A DNA stretch of 64,000 bases. It comes from CAYLXX01 sp964484325. Lineage in GTDB: Bacteria > Patescibacteriota > Microgenomatia > UBA1406 > GWC2-37-13. The notes below the pieces were generated by a model. The model worked only from the letters and a program-made list of their open reading frames with translations, was not told where the DNA came from and did not search any database. Where the stretch lies: NCBI GenBank assembly GCA_964484325.1, contig CAZAEE010000007.1:1-64000 (forward strand), given 5' to 3'. Both the position numbers and the translations under genes were made by a program. The number at the start of each line of letters is the position of its first letter. Within the stretch, counting starts at the first letter, position 1. Shown here in pieces: positions 34,986 through 43,437 of the stretch.

Positions 34986-35837
34986 TTAGGATAAGAGATT
35001 TTTTAAAATATCTAAATTTTTTTTATCAGGACCCTTGTCGTCAAATCCTGGTGTTTCGATAATAAATGGTACATGTTTTAGATTTGGATGATTGAGAAGC
35101 AATTGGAATGTCTCAAGACCAAGAGTACCAATACCGATATTTTCATGGCGATCACGACCAGATCCAAACGGATCTTTACTATCGTTTGTATGAATAACTT
35201 CCAGTCGCTTGATACCAATTAGATCATCAAATATATCAAGAAACTGATTAAGTTCTTCTTCAGAGGAAATTTTATAGCCGGCGCAAAACAGGTGACAGGT
35301 ATCAAGACAAACTTTCAGTCGATCACTTGAGACTGTCTTGATAATATGTGAAATTTCCTGCAGGTTTTTACCGATTTTGTTTGTTGCGGCATTTTCGATG
35401 ATAAATACAGTGCTATCGGGAGTTTTTTCAAGAATTTCACTGATGTTATTGACAAGTATTTTATGTGACTCGCCGCGTTCATTATTTGCTGTTGTGGGAA
35501 TATCATTTTTAAATGATCCTAGATGAACAATACTTCCTTTGATTTCGAGACGCGAAGCGATGTTCAGTTCATGGATCAGATTATTACGTGACAGTTGACC
35601 AAGTTTCCCATCAAAAGCAAGATTGATTAAGTATGAAGCATGAAAATATACCGGATGTATGGATAATCTTTTTTGTGCAGAATACCATGTATTACTAGCT
35701 TCCTCAGACAGTTTCACGAAGTTCCAACTGCGCGGTGACGCTGAGAAAATTTGCAGACAATTACCGCCGATAGCTGTAATTCGTTCAAGTGCCTTTTCGT
35801 ATCCTCCGGCGATTGATTGATGTGCGCCAATAAGCAT
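34986..35837 (-). CDS. nfo: Endonuclease IV (AP endonuclease)
   Basis: Cuts DNA 5' of abasic sites. The 283-residue TIM barrel carries the metal-binding signatures: IGAHQSIAGGYEKAL, SASPRSW, HASYLINLA, IVHLGSFKND, FIIENAA, CLDTCHLFCAGY, VIHTNDSKDPFGSGRDRHENIG and FIIETPGFDDKGPDKKNL. It is full length. The Nudix gene follows directly. Confidence 0.95.
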   Translation of the reverse strand: MLIGAHQSIAGGYEKALERITAIGGNCLQIFSASPRSWNFVKLSEEASNTWYSAQKRLSIHPVYFHASYLINLAFDGKLGQLSRNNLIHELNIASRLEIKGSIVHLGSFKNDIPTTANNERGESHKILVNNISEILEKTPDSTVFIIENAATNKIGKNLQEISHIIKTVSSDRLKVCLDTCHLFCAGYKISSEEELNQFLDIFDDLIGIKRLEVIHTNDSKDPFGSGRDRHENIGIGTLGLETFQLLLNHPNLKHVPFIIETPGFDDKGPDKKNLDILKNLLS

Positions 35838-35851
35838 ATACGTATGATACC

Positions 35852-36457
35852 TTATTTTCTCGTTTGATAGGAAAGCGAACCCTCACCAAGTCCCTGGATG
35901 AAGTTTTTATATGAAATTTCCGGAGTATAAAAGTATGGTTCTTGATTGAGTAGTGTCAATTGATCAGGATCAAAAAGTTTATCACGGAGCATAGTATTCC
36001 AGTATTGAAATTGTTTTGAATACGTTTTTACCCAACTTCGAAATTTCATATATGAATGATGTGAGTCCTGACGCATAAAAAAACCATAGGGCATCTGGTT
36101 AATTTCTCCATGCTCGACTTTATATTTATCAGTCAGATACTTAAGGCCATTATCGATGGCAAGTGCATCGTTTTCTTCCAAGCGCGAATGGACATAAATG
36201 GTACCGACTTTTTTAGATGCAAAAACAAAAAGCGAATTATCAACCAACTCTTCTGGTTCAATGGCGAGATCTTTCGGTATATTTTTATCGAGAAATTTAT
36301 AGCTGCCAAAAAAAACATAGAATTTTCTTGGGCAAGTATTTTCAAGATAGCGCCAATTCTGAGGAATACTTATCATGAGGCGAGTATTGGGAATTCCAGT
36401 AGGCTTATCAACTTGATAGCGAAAGTAAACTTCCGCTTGACGAAATGTGATTGACAT
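35852..36457 (-). CDS. Hypothetical protein
   Basis: About 201 residues from ATG 36457 (MSITFRQAEVYFRYQVDKP). The protein is soluble, aromatic-rich and basic (MPYGFFMRQDSHHSYMKFRSWVKTYSKQFQYW), with no motif I recognise. A TGC-TATACT promoter six bases upstream supports this start over the one seven residues earlier. It may be co-transcribed with nfo (14 bases downstream). Confidence 0.6.
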   Translation of the reverse strand: MSITFRQAEVYFRYQVDKPTGIPNTRLMISIPQNWRYLENTCPRKFYVFFGSYKFLDKNIPKDLAIEPEELVDNSLFVFASKKVGTIYVHSRLEENDALAIDNGLKYLTDKYKVEHGEINQMPYGFFMRQDSHHSYMKFRSWVKTYSKQFQYWNTMLRDKLFDPDQLTLLNQEPYFYTPEISYKNFIQGLGEGSLSYQTRK

Positions 36458-36463
36458 CTTGGT

Positions 36464-36469
36464 AGTATA
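36464..36469 (-). promoter_or_regulatory. -10 box of the 36457 gene
   Basis: TATACT with TGC before it on the minus strand, six bases from ATG 36457. Confidence 0.6.
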
Positions 36470-36490
36470 GCAAACCATAAATTATTCGTC

Positions 36491-36519
36491 TTGACTTGTT
36501 TATCTTTCGGGAGTAGAAT
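36491..36519 (+). promoter_or_regulatory. Promoter of the 88-residue gene
   Basis: -35 TTGACT (36491-36496), 17-base spacer, -10 TAGAAT (36514-36519), 9 bases before ATG 36529. Confidence 0.65.
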
Positions 36520-36528
36520 CGAGTTGTT

Positions 36529-36795
36529 ATGCCCGAACAGGACAGGGGTAATGCAAACGAAAACTTTTTCCAACCACTTCACGACATTCTGCCGCAAGAT
36601 CAATCTGGTCAAGAACAAGGAGAGTCACTAGTTGATCTTAGTGATGAGGTAGTAAAACGCTTGATTAACTTTCGAAGCAAACTTATTGATAAAGAAGGGT
36701 CTATAGATCACGCAGCTCAAGAGGTTAATTTAGGACAAAAACGTTTAAATTTTGCGAAATGGCTTGTTGATAATAATCGGGTCAAAGATCGTTAA
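36529..36795 (+). CDS. Small hypothetical protein
   Basis: The 88 residues are polar and acidic at the start and helical at the end (SDEVVKRLINFRSKLIDKEGSIDHAAQEVNLGQKRLNFAKWLVDNNRV). The last part could be a small DNA-binding helical unit, but I cannot assign a family. It has a good promoter of its own and overlaps the convergent gene by 4 bases. Confidence 0.55.
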   Translation: MPEQDRGNANENFFQPLHDILPQDQSGQEQGESLVDLSDEVVKRLINFRSKLIDKEGSIDHAAQEVNLGQKRLNFAKWLVDNNRVKDR

Positions 36796-37406
36796 GCTCT
36801 TTCTCTGCTCGATGGTCTTTTCGACTCGTAGCCAGTCCGATAATATTCTACAGGTGAATAGAGCAGTTCTCCATCAAAGGACTCGCTGTCATTTTTTAAA
36901 TCCTTTAGAGTACGGGTTAATAAACCAAAAACGCCTAACTTAGATTCATCCAATTGCAAAAGAGCAAATTTTTCTTTAGTTATATCACTGATTCTGAAGA
37001 CAGTATTAGTTTCTGCGGTATTTGTATCATTATGTAACGCGCTCCACGCATCTTTAAGTAGTGTTCTATCTTTTGGCGTTAATGTGGTAACTTCTCTAGT
37101 ACCTTCCGGACCTTTTAACCATTTTCCTGCAGTTGAAACTATAATCAACTCACCATGATGTTGCAGCTGATTATCTAGGGGAATTTTCTTTGTGCGGTAA
37201 ACTTCCTCACGAATGTATGATTTTGCTCCGAAATAGGCAGTTAAGCGCTTATTTAACGTATAGTTAAGAACAATTTGATATCTTAAGTTGACAGGAGGAA
37301 CAGTAGGATCTTCGTGATTGACAATATCTTGAAACCACAGACTGACGTCCGCTACTAATGGTTGCGATGAGGAAAAAGCTTGGCTTTGTCTTTGAAAGTT
37401 ATTCAT
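36792..37406 (-). CDS. Hypothetical protein
   Basis: About 204 residues from ATG 37406 (MNNFQRQSQAFSSSQPLVADVSLWFQDIV); a start 13 residues earlier is possible but lies closer to the hrcA promoter. It looks soluble with mixed strands (LRYQIVLNYTLNKRLTAYFG, HGELIIVSTAGKWLKG, TVFRISDITKEKFALLQL). No family recognised. It is divergent from hrcA. Confidence 0.55.
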   Translation of the reverse strand: MNNFQRQSQAFSSSQPLVADVSLWFQDIVNHEDPTVPPVNLRYQIVLNYTLNKRLTAYFGAKSYIREEVYRTKKIPLDNQLQHHGELIIVSTAGKWLKGPEGTREVTTLTPKDRTLLKDAWSALHNDTNTAETNTVFRISDITKEKFALLQLDESKLGVFGLLTRTLKDLKNDSESFDGELLYSPVEYYRTGYESKRPSSRERA

Positions 37407-37452
37407 GATAATTGATATTCTAACAGGCAGCAGTTTCATAAGCAATTGCCTC

Positions 37453-37481
37453 TTGACTTCTATTAGCAGACTTGTTAAACT
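37453..37481 (+). promoter_or_regulatory. hrcA operon promoter
   Basis: -35 TTGACT (37453-37458), 17-base spacer, -10 TAAACT (37476-37481). The CIRCE-like repeat covers the spacer and -10. Confidence 0.6.
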
Positions 37482-37489
37482 ATTGCTAA
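37463..37489 (+). promoter_or_regulatory. CIRCE-like HrcA operator
   Basis: TTAGCAGAC, nine bases, TATTGCTAA. The layout is the 9-9-9 of CIRCE (TTAGCACTC-N9-GAGTGCTAA). The outer six bases of each arm are perfect complements and match the CIRCE consensus; the inner three differ. It lies directly before hrcA and over its promoter, as expected for autoregulation. Confidence 0.75.
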
Positions 37490-37510
37490 TGGGTACGGCG
37501 AATATATATT

Positions 37511-38251
37511 ATGGAAGACTTAACTCAAAGACAGGTAGATATTTTGAAAGCGATCATTCAGGAGCATACTGAAGCCGGTATGCCTGTCGGATCAAAAATA
37601 CTTGAAAAAAAATACAAGCTTGGTGTCTCACCTGCCACTATTCGTAATGAGATGGTTGAGCTTTCCAAAAAAGGTTATCTGACAAAATCTCACTTTTCCT
37701 CTGGTCGGATACCATCTGCAAAGGGTTTCCGTTTTTATATCCGTCACTTAATGAAAGAGAAAGAACTGTCAACAATCGACGAGGTTGCCTACAAAAACAG
37801 TGTTTGGGATGATCGACAAGAACTCCATAAATTACTTTCCCACGCCACAAAAGTTCTCGCACAGCGAACAGGTCTACTTTCGATCACAACGACCGAGAAC
37901 GGTGATGTATACTATTCTGGTGTCGGAAATTTACTGGGCAAGGATGAGTTTTTAGATCTTAATTTGTCACGAAATTTATTTGGACTGCTTGATGAAGCTC
38001 CCTATTGGGAGGGCATCCTCAGACAGTTTTATAAAGCTCAAGATGAGATTATGTGTATGCTTGGTGAAGAAGATTTTCGAGACTCGAGCTTCGAGTCATG
38101 TGCTAGTGTTTTTGGTGAGTTTACGGGCACACGAACAAAAGGAATTATCGGAGTGGTCGGTCCAAAAAGAATGTACTATGATGTTATCATTCCCCAAGTG
38201 AGGTATTTCTCAAGTCTAATAGGAGAAATCATGAAGGGACAAGATTTGTAA
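37511..38251 (+). CDS. hrcA: Heat-inducible transcription repressor HrcA (short form)
   Basis: Represses chaperone genes by binding CIRCE and is itself stabilised by GroEL in studied bacteria. The N-terminal winged helix is clear (LTQRQVDILKAIIQEHTEAGMPVGSKIL, SPATIRNEMVELSKKGYLTKSHFSSGRIPSAKGFRFYI). The C-terminal part ends IGVVGPKRMYYDVIIPQVRYFSSLIGEI, the usual HrcA signature. At 246 residues it is about 90 shorter than typical, with the GAF-like and inserted dimerisation region reduced. It heads hrcA-grpE-dnaK-dnaJ. Confidence 0.93.
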   Translation: MEDLTQRQVDILKAIIQEHTEAGMPVGSKILEKKYKLGVSPATIRNEMVELSKKGYLTKSHFSSGRIPSAKGFRFYIRHLMKEKELSTIDEVAYKNSVWDDRQELHKLLSHATKVLAQRTGLLSITTTENGDVYYSGVGNLLGKDEFLDLNLSRNLFGLLDEAPYWEGILRQFYKAQDEIMCMLGEEDFRDSSFESCASVFGEFTGTRTKGIIGVVGPKRMYYDVIIPQVRYFSSLIGEIMKGQDL

Positions 38252-38257
38252 TGATGT

Positions 38258-38740
38258 ATGGACGATAAGAAAAAAAATGGCCCAAATCAGATAGTAGAAA
38301 AAGATTCTAGTAAAGACGATACTGAAAAAATCTCTGCAGAACGTGATGAATATAAAGCCAGATACTTAAGGGCATTAGCTGATTATCAGAATCTTGAAAA
38401 AAGAATTTCTCAGGAGAAAACTGATATGGACCGTCATATACAGGCAAGAGTCGCAACAAAATTACTGCCTGTTATTGACAATTTAGAGAAAGCAGAAGTA
38501 TTTGTCAAAGATGCTGGGTTGAAACTGATCAAAGACCAGTTCACGAGATTTCTCAGCGAACTTGGTATCAAAGAAATCGATATTTTGCACAAGACGTATG
38601 ACCCTCATCAGGCAGAAGCAATTGAGTTAGTCGAAGGTGACAAAGATAACGAAGTTGTTGAAATAATAAAAAAAGGTTATGAATTAAACGGGCGAGTTAT
38701 TCGCGCAGCCCAAGTGAAAGTTTCCAAAAAGAAACCATGA
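38258..38740 (+). CDS. grpE: Nucleotide exchange factor GrpE
   Basis: Releases ADP from DnaK. The 160-residue protein has the acidic, flexible N-terminus, a long coiled-coil helix (about 25-75, DEYKARYLRALADYQNLEKRI) and the beta domain with YDPHQAEAIELVEGD and GYELNGRVIRAAQVKVSK. Its length is close to normal. It lies 6 bases after hrcA. Confidence 0.95.
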   Translation: MDDKKKNGPNQIVEKDSSKDDTEKISAERDEYKARYLRALADYQNLEKRISQEKTDMDRHIQARVATKLLPVIDNLEKAEVFVKDAGLKLIKDQFTRFLSELGIKEIDILHKTYDPHQAEAIELVEGDKDNEVVEIIKKGYELNGRVIRAAQVKVSKKKP

Positions 38741-38760
38741 ACTTTCAATCATTTATCAGT

Positions 38761-38766
38761 TAAAAT
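38761..38766 (+). promoter_or_regulatory. Possible internal -10 box of dnaK
   Basis: TAAAAT ending six bases before ATG 38773. No TGN or clear -35, so an internal dnaK promoter is only possible. Confidence 0.3.
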
Positions 38767-38772
38767 TTTACT

Positions 38773-40668
38773 ATGGCAAAAATAATTGGTATTGACTTAG
38801 GTACAACAAATTCAGCAATGGCAGTAATGGAGGGTGGTAAACCCAAAGTTATTCACTCTCAAGAGGGACGAAACGTTATCCCTTCAGTTGTAGATCCGAT
38901 TAAACGGATCGTTGGTGACGTAGCTAAACGTCAGATGGTTATCAACCCAAAAAGCACTATTTTTTCGGTTAAGCGGTTGATGGGTCGACGCTTCAAAGAT
39001 GAATCAGTCCAACATGATATGAAGTGGTTACCTTATACAATCAAAGAAGGACGTGATGGTATGGCAGTGGTTGAAGTCGAAGGAAAAACTTTTACTCCTC
39101 AAGAGATTTCGGCCATGATTTTGCAAAAGATTAAAACAGATGCAGAGGCTTATTTAGGAGAAAAAATCGAGAAAGCAGTCATCACAGTTCCTGCCTACTT
39201 TGACGATGCTCAAAGACAAGCTACGAAGCAATCAGGCGAGATCGCCGGACTTGAAGTCGTACGTATCATTAATGAACCGACTGCCGCTGCTCTTGCATAT
39301 GGTCTTGATAAACAACACAGTCACACGATTGCAGTTTACGATCTAGGCGGTGGTACCTTTGATATCACGATTCTTGAGCTGGGTGAAGGAGTTTTTCAAG
39401 TGAAAGCCACCAATGGTGATACTCATTTAGGAGGAGATGATTTTGATAAGGTTATTTTAGATCATATTGCCGATGAGTTTAAAAAAGAGCAGGGTATTGA
39501 TCTTCGCAAGGACGCTCAAGCTCTTCAGAGGCTTCGTGATGCTGCCGAGAAAGCCAAAATTGAGCTATCTTCATCGATGGAGACAGAGATCAATTTGCCG
39601 TTTATTACCGTGAAAGATAATCAGCCACAGCATTTGGTGATGAAGCTATCTCGGGCACGACTTGAGTCGTTAATTTCACCGTTAGTAGAGAAGACATTTG
39701 GTCCGGTGAAAGATGCCATGAAAGATGCTAAAGTCGACGTTAAAGATGTTAACGAAGTGGTTCTTGTCGGTGGAATGACACGTATGCCCAAGATCATCGA
39801 TGAAGTGAAGAAGTTTTTTGGTAAAGAGCCTAATCGATCAGTTAATCCAGATGAAGTAGTGGCCGTGGGCGCTGCTATTCAGGCGGGAGTTTTAACCGGT
39901 GAAACAAAAGATGTTGTACTACTTGATGTGACACCTTTGACGCTTGGAGTTGAAACACTTGGTGGAGTAACTACACCGCTTATCACTCGCAACACGACCG
40001 TTCCCACAACTAAGTCAGAAGTTTTTTCAACTGCGGGAGATAATCAGACTCAAGTTGAGATTCATGTGCTTCAAGGAGAACGTCCACTTGCCAAAGACAA
40101 CAAGTCTCTTGGCCGATTTATTCTTGAGGGTATTCCACCGGCACCTCGCGGAGTGCCTCAAATTGAAGTGTCATTTGATCTAGATGCTAATGGTATTTTG
40201 ACTGTGACAGCCAAAGATAAAGCTACTGGTAAAACTCAGAGTATTAAAATCACCGGTTCCACTGGTCTTACTAAAGACGAGATTGAAAAAATGAAGGAAG
40301 AAGCCGAAAAGCATGCCGAAGAAGATGCCAAAGAAAAAGATAAAATTGAGATACGCAATCAGGCAGACAATTTGATTTATACGTCTGAGAAATCATTAAA
40401 AGATGTCGGTGAAAAAGCACCAAAAGAAGACCGGGAAGCAGTTGAAAGCAAAGTCAAAGAACTCAAAGAGACTCTGGAAAAAGGTACCAAAGAAGAGATA
40501 GAGCAAAAAACAAAAGATCTCAGTGCAGCTCTTCAAAAAATCGGTCAACATATGTACAATCAAGATCAAGGTCAACCTCAACCAGGAACATCTGAAACAG
40601 GTGAAAAAAAAGATGATGCAAAAAAAGATGATAAAAAGGACGTTGAAGAAGGGGAAGTTGTCGAATAA
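38773..40668 (+). CDS. dnaK: Molecular chaperone DnaK (Hsp70)
   Basis: ATP-driven chaperone working with DnaJ and GrpE. The 631 residues are full length: [18 protein letters not shown], the conserved [42 protein letters not shown], the linker [19 protein letters not shown] and the substrate domain. The C-terminal lid ends in a Lys/Asp/Glu-rich tail. It is third in the heat-shock operon, 32 bases after grpE. Confidence 0.98.
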   Translation: MAKIIGIDLGTTNSAMAVMEGGKPKVIHSQEGRNVIPSVVDPIKRIVGDVAKRQMVINPKSTIFSVKRLMGRRFKDESVQHDMKWLPYTIKEGRDGMAVVEVEGKTFTPQEISAMILQKIKTDAEAYLGEKIEKAVITVPAYFDDAQRQATKQSGEIAGLEVVRIINEPTAAALAYGLDKQHSHTIAVYDLGGGTFDITILELGEGVFQVKATNGDTHLGGDDFDKVILDHIADEFKKEQGIDLRKDAQALQRLRDAAEKAKIELSSSMETEINLPFITVKDNQPQHLVMKLSRARLESLISPLVEKTFGPVKDAMKDAKVDVKDVNEVVLVGGMTRMPKIIDEVKKFFGKEPNRSVNPDEVVAVGAAIQAGVLTGETKDVVLLDVTPLTLGVETLGGVTTPLITRNTTVPTTKSEVFSTAGDNQTQVEIHVLQGERPLAKDNKSLGRFILEGIPPAPRGVPQIEVSFDLDANGILTVTAKDKATGKTQSIKITGSTGLTKDEIEKMKEEAEKHAEEDAKEKDKIEIRNQADNLIYTSEKSLKDVGEKAPKEDREAVESKVKELKETLEKGTKEEIEQKTKDLSAALQKIGQHMYNQDQGQPQPGTSETGEKKDDAKKDDKKDVEEGEVVE

Positions 40669-40674
40669 CGCACC

Positions 40675-41541
40675 ATGGCAGACTACTATCAGGTTTTGGG
40701 TATTTCCAAAAATGCCTCAGCTGCCGAGATAAAGTCTGCCTATCGAAAAAAAGCTCTCGAATGGCATCCTGACCGTAATAAATCTACTGGTGCTGCTGAA
40801 AAATTTAAAGAAGTTAATAAGGCTTACGAAGTGCTCGCTGATCCGAAGAAAAAAGAGATGTATGATCAGTATGGTTCAGATGCTTTTGAGCGAGGAGGTG
40901 GATTCCCCGGTGCTGGTCAAACTTCTTATCAAGAAGGACCTTTTTCCTATACGTATCGAAGTTATGGCGGTGAGGGTAATCCGTTTGGCGATGTGAGTGA
41001 TTTCTCAGACCCTTTTGAGATTTTTGAACAATTTTTTGGTTTTAGATCGCCATTTGGCGGTCGATCTACAAGAAGTAAGCCACGCGACGCCTATCAGATT
41101 CAACTGACGTTTGACGAAGCAGTTCATGGTACGGAAAAAGAAACTGTCATTAAAGGCAAAACAAAAAAAATTAAAATTCCAGCAGGTGTCGATGACAACA
41201 ATCAAATCCGTTTTGCTGATTTTGATCTTGTGGTGCGAGTTAAACCTCACCAATATTTTAAAAGACAAGGTCAAGATATTTATTTAGAGAAAGAAATTTC
41301 TTTCACTGATGCAACTTTAGGAACAGTTGCTGAAGTGGAGACTATCAATCAGCCCGTCAAGTTGCGAGTTAGACCAGGGACTCAATCTGGTACAACCGTC
41401 CGATTGCAAGGACAAGGAGTACCGTATCCAAATACAAATAGAAAAGGTGATGAGTATGTTGTTTTTTCCATTAAAGTACCTGCTAAAGTTTCCTCTCGCG
41501 CCAAAAAACTTCTTGAAGAGCTAGATACTGAGTTAAAGTAA
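40675..41541 (+). CDS. dnaJ: DnaJ-type co-chaperone without zinc finger (CbpA-like)
   Basis: Stimulates DnaK. The 288 residues contain a J domain with HPD (DYYQVLGISKNASAAEIKSAYRKKALEWHPDRNK), a Gly/Phe-rich region (about 75-130) and two C-terminal beta domains (YQIQLTFDEAVHGTEKE, KLRVRPGTQSGTTVRLQGQG). The four CxxCxGxG repeats of class I DnaJ are absent, so this is class II (CbpA/DnaJB-like). It is 6 bases after dnaK. Confidence 0.92.
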   Translation: MADYYQVLGISKNASAAEIKSAYRKKALEWHPDRNKSTGAAEKFKEVNKAYEVLADPKKKEMYDQYGSDAFERGGGFPGAGQTSYQEGPFSYTYRSYGGEGNPFGDVSDFSDPFEIFEQFFGFRSPFGGRSTRSKPRDAYQIQLTFDEAVHGTEKETVIKGKTKKIKIPAGVDDNNQIRFADFDLVVRVKPHQYFKRQGQDIYLEKEISFTDATLGTVAEVETINQPVKLRVRPGTQSGTTVRLQGQGVPYPNTNRKGDEYVVFSIKVPAKVSSRAKKLLEELDTELK

Positions 41542-41542
41542 C

Positions 41543-42190
41543 ATGAATATTCAAGATATTTATAATAGATATAACATTCCTCTCAATTTGCAAGAGCATA
41601 TGATTCGAGTTGCTGCCGTTGGAGCAATACTTATTGATCACTGGAGAGACAAAAACGAAGTTGATCGAGATATAGTTATAACAGCATTGCTTCTTCACGA
41701 CATGGGTAACATTATTAAGTTTAATCTAGATAACTCTCCATTTTTAAAACAAGAAAAGATCCCCTTTTATAAAAAAATCCAAGATGAATATATCAAAAAA
41801 TACGGACCTGATGAACATAAAGCAACTGAAGCAATTGTTAAAGAGATTGAAGTCAGTGATACTGTTTTTAAGATACTGGAAAAGAGAAGTAAATCATCAA
41901 CCCATGATGCACTTTTATCTGACAACTGGAATATGAAAATTCGTGGATATGCAGATTTACGTATTGGACCCTGGGGAGTGTTATCTCTTTCAAAGAGATT
42001 TGAAGATGTCTTAAGGCGATATGCTGGAACAAAACACGCCCTAGCTGATAAAAAAGAAGTTGAAGAACGATATCAGTGGGCTAAGGAACTAGAAAAGCAA
42101 ATTCAAGATAAAGTAACTATTAATCTCCAAAAAATATCTGACGAATCCATCAAACCTTTTCTTCACACACTGAGTCAGTACGAAATATAA
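41543..42190 (+). CDS. HD-domain phosphohydrolase
   Basis: The 215-residue protein carries the HD metal motif: H in LQEHMIRVAAVG, HD in ALLLHDMGN, and a later D in YADLRIGPWG. Members hydrolyse nucleotides or other phosphate esters; the substrate is not evident. The ATG lies one base after the dnaJ stop, so it is very probably co-transcribed with the chaperones. A link with stress nucleotides is speculation. Confidence 0.78.
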   Translation: MNIQDIYNRYNIPLNLQEHMIRVAAVGAILIDHWRDKNEVDRDIVITALLLHDMGNIIKFNLDNSPFLKQEKIPFYKKIQDEYIKKYGPDEHKATEAIVKEIEVSDTVFKILEKRSKSSTHDALLSDNWNMKIRGYADLRIGPWGVLSLSKRFEDVLRRYAGTKHALADKKEVEERYQWAKELEKQIQDKVTINLQKISDESIKPFLHTLSQYEI

Positions 42191-42191
42191 A

Positions 42192-42200
42192 TGTTATAAT
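42192..42200 (+). promoter_or_regulatory. Extended -10 promoter of efp
   Basis: TGT plus perfect TATAAT (42195-42200), 8 bases before ATG 42209, overlapping the promoter-proximal end of the HD gene region. Confidence 0.6.
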
Positions 42201-42208
42201 TGTCTTTT

Positions 42209-42775
42209 ATGGCGACGAACGCAGGTAACTTAAAGAAGGGCGATTTTGTCAGATATCAAGGAGATATTTGGCAAGTACAAAAAGCTGAGTTCTATTCTCC
42301 CGGTAAGGGTTCGGCACTGATGCGTAGCCGCATGAAAAGTGTTTCTTCAGGAAAAAATATCGAGTATACCTACAAATCTCAAGAGATGGTTGACACGGTT
42401 GACGTTGCCAGTATTGAACTTCAATATCTTTACAAAGACAGCGAGAATCTTTATTTCATGGATGAGCGGACGTACAACCAATATACTGTGCCGCTTTCAA
42501 TCGTCGGTGATGTCGCCAATTTTCTGAAAGAAGGCACCAAGCACTTTGTTTATATTCACGATGATAAACCTTTATCAGTTAGGCCACCGGCATCGGTCAA
42601 GTTGAAAGTTATCGAGACTGAGGATGCTGTGAAGGGTGATACTGTATCTGGTGCCAAAAAAAGTGCTAAACTTGAGACAGGTGTAACGATTATGGTGCCT
42701 TTGTTTGTCAAAACCGGTGATTTGATTACTGTTAACCCGGAAACAGGTGAGTATGGCGAACGCGTGAGACAATAA
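42209..42775 (+). CDS. efp: Elongation factor P
   Basis: Rescues ribosomes stalled at proline runs. The 188 residues show the three beta domains, the tip loop SPGKGSALMRSR with the lysine that is modified in many bacteria, and the C-terminal VPLFVKTGDLITVNPETGEYGERV. The start ATG 42209 (MATNAGNLKKGDFV) is preferred over a TTG nine bases earlier that overlaps the -10 box. It matters here because several secreted proteins have Pro-rich runs. Confidence 0.96.
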   Translation: MATNAGNLKKGDFVRYQGDIWQVQKAEFYSPGKGSALMRSRMKSVSSGKNIEYTYKSQEMVDTVDVASIELQYLYKDSENLYFMDERTYNQYTVPLSIVGDVANFLKEGTKHFVYIHDDKPLSVRPPASVKLKVIETEDAVKGDTVSGAKKSAKLETGVTIMVPLFVKTGDLITVNPETGEYGERVRQ

Positions 42776-42813
42776 ACAATTTTCTTCGTCTTAAAACTTA
42801 ATGGACTTAATCT

Positions 42814-43434
42814 ATGGTTACTGTTGGAGAGCTGTTGAAAAATGAACGACTCAAAAAAAATCTTACATTAAAGCAAGTTGAGAAATCTCTTCGCGTCAGG
42901 GAGAAATTTTTACTGGCTCTTGAGGAAAACAACTGGGAAACTTTTTCTTCAAAAATTTATATTACGGGTTTGATTACAAATTATTCACGACTTCTTGGTC
43001 TTAATACACAAAAGATGCTCATTTTTTTTCGGCGTGACTATGAAAAAAAAGATGATCTTAAATTTAAAAAACGAACTTCCTCGCAGTATCTTGCATCGCC
43101 GACGAAACGGATTGCCACAAGCGGAGTAGTGCTTATTGTTTTGGTATTTCTTCTATATTTTTCTTATCAGTTGACTCAATTTCTTGCTCCTCCGAAAGTT
43201 ATTTGGCTGTCACCACAAAAAACAACTTTTCGATCTGGAGAAAAAATCACGATCAAAGGAAAAACCGACAAAGATGCCGCAATCACCATTTTTGGGGATC
43301 GTATTTATCAAACAAAAGAGGGAATTTTCACGTATGATTTTCCATTAAAGAAAGGTACGAACGAACTAACTATCGAAGTTGTTGGCGCCAATGGTAAAAA
43401 GACGAATTTAAAAAAGGAGTTTACTGGTACGTAG
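42814..43434 (+). CDS. RodZ-like membrane protein with HTH domain
   Basis: The 206 residues begin with a Cro/RodZ-type helix-turn-helix (about 1-75, GELLKNERLKKNLTLKQVEKSLRV). A basic stretch, one membrane helix (about 100-122, GVVLIVLVFLLYFSYQLTQF) and an extracytoplasmic Ig-like domain (about 125-205, KITIKGKTDKDAAITIFGD) follow. RodZ anchors the MreB cytoskeleton; no mreB is in the window, so the role is inferred. It converges on radA. Confidence 0.82.
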   Translation: MVTVGELLKNERLKKNLTLKQVEKSLRVREKFLLALEENNWETFSSKIYITGLITNYSRLLGLNTQKMLIFFRRDYEKKDDLKFKKRTSSQYLASPTKRIATSGVVLIVLVFLLYFSYQLTQFLAPPKVIWLSPQKTTFRSGEKITIKGKTDKDAAITIFGDRIYQTKEGIFTYDFPLKKGTNELTIEVVGANGKKTNLKKEFTGT

Positions 43435-43437
43435 TGT

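Noticed and set aside
41043..41068. Inverted repeat TAGATCG ... CGATCTA inside dnaJ
   Set aside because: It falls in a Gly/Phe-rich coding stretch with repeated Arg-Ser codons, so coincidence is likely; no promoter or T-run is near.
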